Below, one piece after another: positions 34,650 to 41,468 of a stretch of 41,468 bases of DNA. The notes under the pieces were generated by a model. That model made no database searches. It was not told the origin of the DNA and saw only the letters and a list, made by a program, of their open reading frames with translations. Made by a program: the position numbers and the translations under genes. How positions within the stretch are numbered: the first letter of the stretch is position 1; every line of letters starts with the position of its first letter. The stretch spans positions 1 through 41,468 of the forward strand of contig NZ_FWXY01000031.1 of assembly GCF_900176365.1 (NCBI RefSeq). Reading direction: 5' to 3'. Source of the stretch: Desulfocicer vacuolatum DSM 3385. Lineage in GTDB: Bacteria > Desulfobacterota > Desulfobacteria > Desulfobacterales > Desulfobacteraceae.

Positions 34650-35606
34650 TTAATTGCCTTGTTGTTTGTTAAATGCAATCAGGGAGATAAAATCAAACGC
34701 AACTCCGGCAGCGGCAAAGGAGGTAATTTTTCCCGGTGAATCACCCGACGGCAGGACCTCCACAATATCAAACCCCACAAAATTGGCGCCTTTAAGTCCG
34801 TCAAGTACCAGCTGCTGGGCTTCAAAAGTGGTAAAGCCGCAGATTTCAGGTGTGCCGGTGCCTGGTGCATAGGCTGCATCCAGAAAATCAATGTCAAAGG
34901 TGACAAACACGGGTTTTTCTTGAATTTTTTCCCGGATACGGGTGATGGTCGCCTTTATTCCCATCTTTCTGACATCCCAGTTTGTCAGGATTTCCACACC
35001 GGCATCCTGGGCAAATTTAAATTGTCTGCCGTCGTATAAGGGACCGCGGAGCCCAACCTGGATGGCACTTTCAGGATCAATGAGATTTTCTTCAATGGCC
35101 CGGCGAAAAAAAGTGCCGTGGTTGTACAATTTACCGAAATAGGTGTCTCCGGTATCGCTGTGGGCATCAAAATGAACAATGGCCATGGGGCCGTGGACCT
35201 GGGCTGCGGCCCTCAGTTCGGCAAGGGTGACAGAATGATCGCCCCCCAGGCACACCGGGATGATATTTTTTTTATACACCGGAACCAGAGCCTGCTCCAC
35301 CATTTCATAGGTTTCTTCTATAAAGCCGGGGACAGTGGGAAAGTCGCCGTAATCCACACCGGAACAATGATCAAACACATTAACATCCAGTACCGGATTA
35401 TAGGGCTTTAATATGCCGGATACCTCCCGGATGGCTTGGGGGCCAAACCGGCTCCCGATGCCGTAGGTGCAGCCTGTGTCAAAGGGGATTCCGGCAACAA
35501 TGAAATCGACATCCTCCAGGGTCTCCTCATTGGGCAGACGCATGAATGTTCGTATTCCGGAAAATCTTGGGGAGACCAGGGGGTCGATGGGTTGATATTT
35601 TATCAC
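34650..35606 (-). CDS. Agmatinase/guanidino-hydrolase family protein (ureohydrolase)
   Basis: The 318-residue protein has all the binuclear metal motifs of the ureohydrolase family: GGDHSV (about 127-132), DAHSDT (about 149-154) and DIDFLDAAYAPGTGTPE (about 230-246). The family hydrolyses guanidino compounds (agmatine, guanidinobutyrate, guanidinopropionate, arginine) to urea plus an amine, using Mn or Ni. The substrate is not decided by these motifs. The GTG at 35606 is used because AAGGAG precedes it by 8 bases; the 19 codons upstream are unsupported. Upstream is a good sigma54 promoter, and a TRAP transporter follows 170 bases downstream, suggesting import and cleavage of one guanidino compound. 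Confidence 0.9.
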   Translation of the reverse strand: MIKYQPIDPLVSPRFSGIRTFMRLPNEETLEDVDFIVAGIPFDTGCTYGIGSRFGPQAIREVSGILKPYNPVLDVNVFDHCSGVDYGDFPTVPGFIEETYEMVEQALVPVYKKNIIPVCLGGDHSVTLAELRAAAQVHGPMAIVHFDAHSDTGDTYFGKLYNHGTFFRRAIEENLIDPESAIQVGLRGPLYDGRQFKFAQDAGVEILTNWDVRKMGIKATITRIREKIQEKPVFVTFDIDFLDAAYAPGTGTPEICGFTTFEAQQLVLDGLKGANFVGFDIVEVLPSGDSPGKITSFAAAGVAFDFISLIAFNKQQGN

Positions 35607-35698
35607 AGAGTGTTCTCCTTTTTTGTGTTGTGGTCCCGGGCCGGTGATTCCGGGCCTGGGCAAAATTTATTTCCATGAGCAATTGCAATGAAGACGTT

Positions 35699-35714
35699 TG
35701 CAATAAGAATGCCA
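35699..35714 (-). promoter_or_regulatory. Sigma54 (-24/-12) promoter of the agmatinase-family gene
   Basis: On the minus strand TGGCAT-TCTTA-TTGCA matches the consensus TGGCAC-N5-TTGCA at all but one of the key positions, with exact spacing. It ends 93 bases before the GTG start. The divergent gene encodes a sigma54 activator. Confidence 0.8.
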
Positions 35715-35776
35715 TATGTGAATTGCCTTTGTTTTCAAGGGGTTTTCTTTTTGGGGATGCAATGGATATTCATTTT

Positions 35777-35782
35777 TGGGTA
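35777..35782 (+). promoter_or_regulatory. Extra TGGGTA half-site
   Basis: TTTTTGGGTAG contains TGGGTA, matching half of the palindrome at 35888-35907. It lies between the palindrome and the sigma54 promoter. Confidence 0.3.
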
Positions 35783-35859
35783 GCCGGATTGCCTCCATAA
35801 AGCAAGCAGCACCATGAAAGCCGAATATTTACGCGGCCCATGGGGATATAAAACGGACT

Positions 35860-35907
35860 TGACGTATTTACCCAATTTTGGTTAGCTTTACCCAAAAATG
35901 GGTAAAT
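35860..35907 (+). promoter_or_regulatory. Sigma70-like promoter and palindromic operator/enhancer of the sigma54 activator
   Basis: A perfect palindrome TTTACCCA-N4-TGGGTAAA (35888-35907) is preceded by a second imperfect site TTTACCCA-ATTT-TGGTTA (35868-35881). TTGACG (35860) and TTAGCT (35883), spaced 17 bases, form a fair sigma70 promoter for the activator gene, overlapped by the first site. Located about 190 bases from the sigma54 promoter, the pair suits an enhancer bound by the activator and also self-control. Confidence 0.65.
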
Positions 35908-35932
35908 TTGTTTTGAGCACAGGGAAAGGATC

Positions 35933-37318
35933 ATGGAGAAAAAAAATAAAGATAAACTCAGCGAAGACAGTCAACTGTATTACCTCATGGAATCCATACA
36001 TGACAATGTGGTGATCACCAACGGGCAGGGTGTTATTCAATGGGTCAGCCCCTCCTGCGAAGAGACCTATGGCATGCGAAGGCAGGATTTCATCGGCAAA
36101 GATACCTTTGAAATGGAACGCCGCAGGATATGGTATCCGGCCGTTGCCCCCATGGTTTTACGGAGCAAGGAAAAAGTCACCATCCTGGAACAGACCAAAA
36201 AAGGGGAAAAACTGGTGGTCACCGGAATCCCCATCCTTAATAAGGATAACGAGATCAAACGGGTGGTCAGTTACTCCTTTGATCCTTCCTATCTTCTGGA
36301 GCTGAGTGAGCAGTACCAGAACATGAAAGCATTGATATCCCGCTATTCAGCAGAGATTCGGGAACTGCGGGAAAAAGAGATGCATCTGCCCGGGGTGGTT
36401 GCCCAGAGTCAGAAGATGAACACGATTTTTAAAATGATCATGAAGGTGGCCCAGGTGGAGACCAATCTTTTAATCACCGGGGAATCCGGGGTGGGCAAGA
36501 GCCTTATTGCCCGTAAGATTCATCAGCACAGCACCCGGAACAAAGGACCCTTCATTGAAATCAACTGCGGAAGCATACCAGAGAATCTTTTGGAATCTGA
36601 ACTCTTTGGATATGAGCCCGGGGCCTATACCGGGGCGCTTAAGTCCGGAAAAATCGGCATGATCCAGCTGGCCCATGAAGGGACCCTGTTCCTGGATGAG
36701 ATTGGAGAGCTTTCCTTGAACCTCCAGGTAAAACTCCTTAAGGTGATCCAGGACAAAGTATTAAAACGCATTGGGAGCACTGAAGATTCAAGTGTGAATT
36801 TCAGGCTGGTGGCCGCCACCAATCAAGACTTGAACAAACTTGTAAACAAAGGGCTTTTCAGGGAAGATCTTTTTTATCGTCTTAATGTTGTCCCCCTCCA
36901 TGTGCCGCCCCTCAGGGAGAGAAGTGAGGATATTCTTCCTTTGATCATGCATTTTTTGAAACTGGCAAACAAGAAATACAATAAGAACAGAACCATTTCA
37001 AACGATGCTGTGGATACCCTGATTTCCTATGAATGGCCGGGTAATATCCGGCAGTTGAAAAATGTTGTTGAACGCCTGGTTATTCTTTCTGACAAAAATC
37101 ACATCAGCCGGACCGGCGTCCTCAGTCGCACCACAAATAAATCCACCATGACTCCGGATGAAAACATGCCTTTAAAAGAGGCTTTGCAGATGGTGGAAAA
37201 ACAGATTATTCAAAAGGCATATGAAAGACACCGGACAACAGTCAAGGTGGCGGAGGCCCTGAAAATAAGTCAGTCGTCGGCGGCCCGGAAGATAAAACAA
37301 TATATCTCCGATTACTAA
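35933..37318 (+). CDS. PAS-domain sigma54-dependent activator
   Basis: The 461-residue protein has an N-terminal PAS domain (about 15-120: NVVITNGQGVIQWVSPSCEE), a short coiled linker (125-150), an AAA+ domain (about 155-390) with Walker A GESGVGKS (183-190) and the sigma54 loop GAYTGA (230-235; Tyr for the usual Phe, a common working variant), Walker B GTLFLDEIGEL and sensor-type R residues, and a C-terminal Fis-like HTH (TTVKVAEALKISQSSAARK). The PAS domain suggests direct sensing of a ligand or redox state instead of phosphorylation. It is divergent from the agmatinase-family gene and has a near-consensus sigma54 promoter and palindromic sites in between, so that operon is its probable target. 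Confidence 0.94.
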   Translation: MEKKNKDKLSEDSQLYYLMESIHDNVVITNGQGVIQWVSPSCEETYGMRRQDFIGKDTFEMERRRIWYPAVAPMVLRSKEKVTILEQTKKGEKLVVTGIPILNKDNEIKRVVSYSFDPSYLLELSEQYQNMKALISRYSAEIRELREKEMHLPGVVAQSQKMNTIFKMIMKVAQVETNLLITGESGVGKSLIARKIHQHSTRNKGPFIEINCGSIPENLLESELFGYEPGAYTGALKSGKIGMIQLAHEGTLFLDEIGELSLNLQVKLLKVIQDKVLKRIGSTEDSSVNFRLVAATNQDLNKLVNKGLFREDLFYRLNVVPLHVPPLRERSEDILPLIMHFLKLANKKYNKNRTISNDAVDTLISYEWPGNIRQLKNVVERLVILSDKNHISRTGVLSRTTNKSTMTPDENMPLKEALQMVEKQIIQKAYERHRTTVKVAEALKISQSSAARKIKQYISDY

Positions 37319-37346
37319 GGGACTTAGAGGCTTTCAATTTACCACT

Positions 37347-37449
37347 TAGGGAGTCAGATCTTATTGATTTACCACTTACAAAACTCAGACAGCCATATTT
37401 TATGGGTGGCATATCGGATAAACGGTAAATTGAAAGCTGCTGACTCCCT
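37347..37449 (+). repeat. Dispersed repeat family B, copy 2
   Basis: The reverse complement matches 2447-2546. This copy also has terminal inverted repeats AGGGAGTCAG (37348-37357) and CTGACTCCCT (37440-37449), and a flanking GGCTTTCAATTTACC / GGTAAATTGAAAGC pair. It fills much of the 331-base gap between the activator and the nitroreductase; no gene is seen there. Confidence 0.75.
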
Positions 37450-37649
37450 TATGTTTTTTATATTTAGTAATATCGACTTTTCTTTCTGATTAACAGGTCA
37501 ATTGATTTGCCTGACTTTCTAAGTGGGACAGTCTGAAATTTTTAAATAGATTCACTTTTCTCATATTCATCGATTGGATTGGCAAAATATAAATACGGCC
37601 TTATGTTGTTTCCATTAACCATAACTCATCATAGGTGGGAGGAAAGATA

Positions 37650-38405
37650 ATGGACACTCAAGCCATGAAAACATACCGATATTTTTTAAAGGACAGTATC
37701 AGAAAAAGAATCAACTTTCGCAACACCGATCAGAACCGGAATATTTCGCCGCCGCCCATTCAAAATCCCTGTCCGGCCGATGCAAAGCGCATTGATCTTC
37801 CCGGACCAAAAGAATGGGAAAACATCGCACCTGTCGACCTTACCCAGGCCATTGCCAATCGGAAAAGTCATCGAAAATATCTGGCCCAAAGTCTTTCAAA
37901 GGAAGAGCTGGCATATCTTTTATGGACCACACAGGGGCTTCGCGAATCTCCCACCCACGGCCATGCATACCGCACTGTGCCGTCTGCCGGGTGCCGCCAT
38001 GCATTTGAAACCTATCTTGCTGTTTTTAATGTGGAAGAGCTGGAGCCCGGTATTTATCGATATCTTCCCTTGGACCATCAACTGGTGTTTGAATTTAGTG
38101 ATGAGATGCTTTCTGAAAAAATGATTCATGGCTCCCTGGGGCAAACCTATCCGGGGCGGTCGGCGGTGACCTTTATCTGGGTGGCGGTTCCCTATCGCAT
38201 GGAGTGGCGCTATGGCCTTGCCGCCCATAAGGTCATTGCGCTGGATGCCGGACATGTTTGCCAGAATCTGTATCTTGCCTGTGAAGCTGTTGGGGCCGGT
38301 ACATGTGCCATTGCTGCATATGACCAGGAGGAGATGGATGAATTTCTGGGGCTTGATGGTGAGAATGAGTTTGTTATTTATCTGGCTCCGGTGGGGAAGA
38401 TTTGA
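37650..38405 (+). CDS. SagB-type nitroreductase-family oxidoreductase
   Basis: The 251-residue FMN-dependent protein of the nitroreductase fold resembles SagB/thiazole-oxidase-like dehydrogenases. It has the FMN-binding RKSHRKYLAQSLSKEELAYLLW segment (about 72-93), VPSAGCRHAFETYL (about 116-129), the GLAAHKVIALDAGHVCQNLYLACEAVG segment (about 195-222) and a YLAPVGK end typical of the SagB group. No azole-peptide leader or cyclodehydratase gene is adjacent, so a stand-alone role in reduction or oxidation of an unknown substrate is likelier. A GGAGG ribosome site precedes the ATG at 37650. A hairpin CGATGC-CGCTCA-GCATCG (38499-38516) follows at some distance. Confidence 0.87.
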   Translation: MDTQAMKTYRYFLKDSIRKRINFRNTDQNRNISPPPIQNPCPADAKRIDLPGPKEWENIAPVDLTQAIANRKSHRKYLAQSLSKEELAYLLWTTQGLRESPTHGHAYRTVPSAGCRHAFETYLAVFNVEELEPGIYRYLPLDHQLVFEFSDEMLSEKMIHGSLGQTYPGRSAVTFIWVAVPYRMEWRYGLAAHKVIALDAGHVCQNLYLACEAVGAGTCAIAAYDQEEMDEFLGLDGENEFVIYLAPVGKI

Positions 38406-38498
38406 TAATTGCATTGTGGTAAAATCTTCCAAATGGTGTCTTTTTTTTCATAAACACTCCACTGTTATCCCGGATAAAAATGACCATAGACAGCCCAC

Positions 38499-38599
38499 GA
38501 TGCCGCTCAGCATCGCGTTAAATTGTTAACATTTTTTAACAAATTTCAATTCAGCCCACAAATTACAACCAGTACGTCCAATTTATTAGACATACTGGG
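38499..38599. other. Small inverted repeats downstream of the nitroreductase
   Basis: In the 343-base gap are CGATGC-CGCTCA-GCATCG (38499-38516), TTGTTAA-N6-TTAACAA (about 38523-38542) and CCAGTA(C)GTC-N10-GAC(A)TACTGG (about 38570-38599). None is followed by a clear T-run. They may be remnants of mobile DNA or weak terminators for the two convergent units. Confidence 0.45.
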
Positions 38600-38606
38600 T
38601 GAAATA

Positions 38607-38717
38607 TTATGAGAAATTTAATTCAACTTCCATCAGAATTCGTCCCCCTGACATCAGGCCGGGATATTTTTCCATGACCTCTTTTGCCAGAGCACCAGGA
38701 TGACGGTAATTTTTTGG
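38607..38717 (-). pseudogene. Possible remnant of a protein C-terminus
   Basis: A 36-codon minus-strand frame, open between a TGA (38718) and a TAA (38607), reads like the end of a normal protein (RHPGALAKEVMEKYPGLMSG, then a GGRILMEVEL block), with good codon character but no start codon except an internal ATG. It lies just behind the SUI1 gene. It could be the tail of a gene lost by deletion, or a chance frame. Confidence 0.25.
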
Positions 38718-38748
38718 TCATTCCGCGGCAGTGAAATTTGGTGGGGTG

Positions 38749-39120
38749 TCAGCCCCCTGCTTTGATTGCTTTATAACCAAGCTTGCCCAGTTCTTGAATC
38801 AGCAGGTCCCTGTGATCCCCCTGGATTTCGATTGTACCGCTTTTTACAGTACCCCCTGTGCCACACTTGATTTTAAGTTTTTTGGCCAGATCCTTTAAAG
38901 GAGCGCCTTCAAGGGGAATTCCTGTAATGGCAGAAATCCCCTTTCCCTTGCGTCCCTTTGTTATTCTCTGGACACGAATTTTTCCATCCCCCGGGCCAGG
39001 GCTGTTTTTTTTCTTTTTACACTTGCACCGGTGAACCGGTTTTTCGCACACAGGGCACATTTTGCCTGTTTCCGTTGAATATACAAGTCGACTGTTGTCA
39101 TCATTTTCTCTGTTTTTCAA
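38749..39120 (-). CDS. yciH: SUI1/YciH-type translation-initiation-factor-like protein
   Basis: The 123-residue protein has a C-terminal SUI1 domain (about 45-120: RVQRITKGRKGKGISAITG, LKDLAKKLKIKCGTGGTVK, IEIQGDHRDLLIQELGKLGYK). The family binds the small ribosomal subunit and checks start-codon selection, although its bacterial role is less clear. Before it lies a Cys cluster, CPVCEKPVHRCKC (about 22-34), that could bind zinc. The TTG start at 39120, 4 bases from the end of the preceding DUF89 gene, is favoured; AAGGAG lies 12 bases ahead, a rather long spacing, which suggests translational coupling. Confidence 0.87.
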   Translation of the reverse strand: MKNRENDDNSRLVYSTETGKMCPVCEKPVHRCKCKKKKNSPGPGDGKIRVQRITKGRKGKGISAITGIPLEGAPLKDLAKKLKIKCGTGGTVKSGTIEIQGDHRDLLIQELGKLGYKAIKAGG

Positions 39121-39123
39121 AAT

Positions 39124-39981
39124 TTAAATATTCTCCTTATTTTGAACCACAATGTCTCCCACCACACACCCGGCTTCCCGGGCCACCACAGGGCATTTGG
39201 CTTTAAAAAGAAAATAGATGCGATGATCATCATGGGGCAGGGTTTCATAGTTTCCCTGACCCTTGGAAATGATCAAATCTGCATTTTCATAGGCATTTAT
39301 AAATTCTTTGGAGCACTGTTTCAGCTCCGTTCCGGGAATGGCCGTGCCGTTGTCAATAACGGTGACCATATCACAGATACCTGCCACCCTGGCATCCTCC
39401 CGGGTGGCATCATTGATAACCGGTGCCCCCCTGACGGCAAATATCACCCGGCTTTTGTCCAGCAGCTCCAGTACCAGGCGATCGCACACAATTTCACCGG
39501 CATTGTCCGCCAGCCACAAAATGGACCGGGCCTTGCCCATGGCATTTATCAATGCCCCAAGATCACCATGAACATCCTGTGTTAATGCATGATCAAGTGT
39601 TTTTAGAACCTTGTCATTGTCCAGTGTGGAAAGGGCGCCAAAATCAATGATATTCCCGGCAATGGAGAGCCGCAGGGCGGTTTCAAGGGCAGTGGCGGAG
39701 GCTTGAACTTTTTTTTTCAGTTCCGGGTACAGTTCCAGGGCAAAGCCGTTGTACTGTTTTTTAATGGCATTGTAAGGGTCAGCATCCCCTGTCACCCGGC
39801 GGATGGTTTCCTGGGTGTGGGCCGCCATCATGGGCGGTGACTGATCCAGATCTATCTGGGTAAGACTGGTAAGCGTCTCTTTGAGCACCCGCTGGTGCAT
39901 TTGTTCATCATCTCCTGCAAGTCTTGCCGCGTCAAGGGACTGGCGCACAAGGCAGGGGATGCAATCGTTGTAAATTTTCAT
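39124..39981 (-). CDS. DUF89/ARMT1-like metal-dependent phosphatase-family protein
   Basis: The 285-residue protein has the DUF89 pattern: an N-terminal DCIPCLVRQSLDAARLAG segment with two Cys, the active-site LWLADNAGEIVCDRLVLELL (about 155-174) containing the metal Asp and Asn, VINDATREDA, and ISKGQGNYETL with a conserved Asp/Gly-rich loop. Relatives are metal-dependent damage-control phosphatases acting on sugar phosphates and similar metabolites; the substrate here is unknown. It lies 6 bases behind the M48 protease gene and 4 bases ahead of the SUI1 gene, so the three form one operon. Confidence 0.9.
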   Translation of the reverse strand: MKIYNDCIPCLVRQSLDAARLAGDDEQMHQRVLKETLTSLTQIDLDQSPPMMAAHTQETIRRVTGDADPYNAIKKQYNGFALELYPELKKKVQASATALETALRLSIAGNIIDFGALSTLDNDKVLKTLDHALTQDVHGDLGALINAMGKARSILWLADNAGEIVCDRLVLELLDKSRVIFAVRGAPVINDATREDARVAGICDMVTVIDNGTAIPGTELKQCSKEFINAYENADLIISKGQGNYETLPHDDHRIYFLFKAKCPVVAREAGCVVGDIVVQNKENI

Positions 39982-39987
39982 TAAAAA

Positions 39988-41223
39988 TTATCCTTTATTA
40001 TTCATTGCAACAATCCGCTGGTGCAGACTGGGGTGCGAGTAGTAAAAAAATACATAGGCCGGGTGGGGTGTCAGGTTGCTGAGGTTGTTGATTGATAGTT
40101 TTTTCAGAGCGTTTCCCAGGGCACTGCCATTGAAGTGTTGTACGGCAAAATCATCAGCCTGGTACTCGTTTTTGCGTGACCATACATTCATGATCAGCTC
40201 GGTTGCCAGGGAAACCGGGCTGTAGAGCATGGCAAATGCCACCAGACCCATGTGAAAAACAGCCCTGTCCGCTCCCAGTGCCCGGGAAAACACCCCTTGC
40301 CCCAGAAAAAGGGAAAGCAGATAAAAAAGGACCCCCATCTGCACAATGGAAATGACAATTCCCTGTAGGGTATGTTTTTTCTTGTAATGCCCGATTTCAT
40401 GGGCCAGAACGGCCACCACCTCTTCGGTGGTCAAATCCTTTATCAGGGTATCAAAAAGGACGATTCTTTTTTTGCTTCCCAGACCGGTGAAATAGGCATT
40501 GGCTTTTGTGGAGCGTTTGGACCCGTCCAGGATGTAGATATCTTTCACCGGGAAATTGACCTTGACAGCAAATTCTTCTATGGCGGTTTTTAATTCACCG
40601 TGTTCCAGCTTTGTCTGCTTGTTGAAAAGCGGAACAATCAGATTGGAGTAAAACATGGTAAAAAAAAGACTGACACCTCCCACCATCAACCAGGCGTAAA
40701 TCCAGAACATGTCCGTTGTTCTGTGGTAAAACCAGGTGATCAGGGCAAGAATGCCGCCGCCCAGCAGTGTTGTCAACAGCCATCCTTTGATCTTATCACC
40801 GATGAAAAGCTTCCATGTGACCTTGTTGAATCCGAATTTTTCTTCAATGACAAAGGTTTTGTAAATTTGAAAGGGCGTGCCCATAATGTCCTGGGCAAGC
40901 ATCAGTATACCGAAAAAAATCAGGCTTTGCATGATGGGGTTCCCGGTGATACCGGCTGCAAAAACATGAACCCTGGCAAAACCCGTGATAAATAAAAATA
41001 CAAGGACAACCATCAGGCTGAAGGTTGAACTGATCAGCTCAAATTGTGTGTTGGTTTTCTGGTAGAGTTGTTGTTTATTATATTTTTCAGGATCATATAC
41101 CCCTTCAAGGGCTTTGGGGATGGGTTGCCCCATGCAGCTTATGTTCAAGTGGTCAAGCAGACGTTCAAGTGCATAATTTAAGACCAGAATTCCGATAATA
41201 ATGTAAAAAATTGTTGTTTCCAT
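39988..41223 (-). CDS. M48-family membrane metalloprotease (CAAX prenyl protease 1/Ste24-like)
   Basis: The 411-residue protein has at least six hydrophobic segments around a zinc site: HEIGH in VVAVLAHEIGHYKKKH (about 270-285) and the third ligand Glu in the later NEYQADDFAV motif, as in Ste24-type M48 proteases. It is predicted to be an inner-membrane protease acting in quality control or on membrane-associated substrates. It begins an operon with DUF89 and SUI1 genes. The start is at 41223, with only a weak ribosome site (AAATCAAAC) ahead. Confidence 0.92.
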   Translation of the reverse strand: METTIFYIIIGILVLNYALERLLDHLNISCMGQPIPKALEGVYDPEKYNKQQLYQKTNTQFELISSTFSLMVVLVFLFITGFARVHVFAAGITGNPIMQSLIFFGILMLAQDIMGTPFQIYKTFVIEEKFGFNKVTWKLFIGDKIKGWLLTTLLGGGILALITWFYHRTTDMFWIYAWLMVGGVSLFFTMFYSNLIVPLFNKQTKLEHGELKTAIEEFAVKVNFPVKDIYILDGSKRSTKANAYFTGLGSKKRIVLFDTLIKDLTTEEVVAVLAHEIGHYKKKHTLQGIVISIVQMGVLFYLLSLFLGQGVFSRALGADRAVFHMGLVAFAMLYSPVSLATELIMNVWSRKNEYQADDFAVQHFNGSALGNALKKLSINNLSNLTPHPAYVFFYYSHPSLHQRIVAMNNKG

Positions 41224-41340
41224 TGTTTGATTTTAACGCCTTAAAATTTTGGTAAAAATAGGGACCATCGTGGCCACTCCACTGGCTAAGGGGTATATTA
41301 ACATTTTTTCGGCATTATTATGAGATTTATTGTTATTGGC

Positions 41341-41468
41341 TCAACTTTCGGTGTTCGCATTTCGTGGTGGGGCCAGGCTTTCGTTATTGACATTATCGAG
41401 GCTTTTTTCGTTGGCAAAGGCCTTGGTCGATAACATCAATAACAAAAGCCTGACCCCGTCGGCACACT
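41341..41468. repeat. 128-bp repeat family C, copy 2 (reaches the window end)
   Basis: Near-identical to 30884-31011, with two differences seen (one T/C in the first dozen bases, one T/C in GGGGTCAGG / GGGGCCAGG), in the same orientation. It ends at the window edge, so a longer element could continue beyond. Confidence 0.9.

Noticed and set aside
37650-38405. Azole-modified peptide (SagB-type RiPP) cluster
   Set aside because: No precursor peptide or SagC/D-like cyclodehydratase gene is visible next to the nitroreductase.
38607-38720. TGA at 38718 as a further selenocysteine codon
   Set aside because: The frame upstream runs into the SUI1 gene in another frame and has no start codon, and no family match is recognised.

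Overview
The window looks like chromosomal DNA from a strictly anaerobic, selenocysteine-using deltaproteobacterium, most like the Desulfobacteraceae (sulfate reducers). The evidence is an HdrA/MvhD/formate dehydrogenase gene cluster, a tungstate-type ABC transporter, many NtrC-type and two-component regulators, and protein sequences typical of that group. The genus is an inference.

Layout. 1-31 is the 3' end of a 5S rRNA gene followed by its terminator. 292-9251 is a mixed metabolic stretch: an Old-Yellow-Enzyme/FAD fusion reductase, a GlxA-type AraC regulator, a flavodoxin-like reductase, a DadA/PuuB-like FAD oxidoreductase with an upstream Asp/Glu-racemase-family gene, and a tandem universal stress protein. 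9252-19544 is the centrepiece, all on the minus strand: two paralogous response regulators, a GAF histidine kinase and a receiver-only protein, then hdrA, mvhD, an FdhB-like iron-sulfur protein and fdhA. Three of these last four genes (hdrA, mvhD, fdhA) are interrupted by an in-frame TGA exactly where the family has a conserved Cys/Sec. Each TGA is followed by a hairpin suitable as a bacterial SECIS. Read as selenocysteine, they give full-length proteins of 1017, 160 and 681 residues. The cluster probably makes a cytoplasmic, flavin-based electron-bifurcating formate dehydrogenase complex.

20241-30714 carries an NtrC-type regulator, an Rrf2-type regulator with an ALDH7-like aldehyde dehydrogenase, a DMT transporter, a GntR regulator, a WtpABC-like tungstate/molybdate transporter (which could supply the metal for FdhA) and a LysR regulator. 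31070-37318 is a TRAP transporter (dctP, dctQ, dctM) plus an agmatinase/guanidino-hydrolase-family gene. These lie opposite a PAS-sigma54 activator, with a readable sigma54 promoter and a palindromic upstream site between them. 37650-41223 has a SagB-type nitroreductase and a likely operon of an M48 protease, a DUF89 protein and an SUI1/YciH protein.

Intergenic DNA is unusually rich in dispersed palindromic repeats: one modular GC-rich family with about seven copies, one of about 100 bp with two or three copies, one of 128 bp with two nearly identical copies, and two singleton long inverted repeats. No CRISPR array, complete insertion sequence or tRNA gene was seen.
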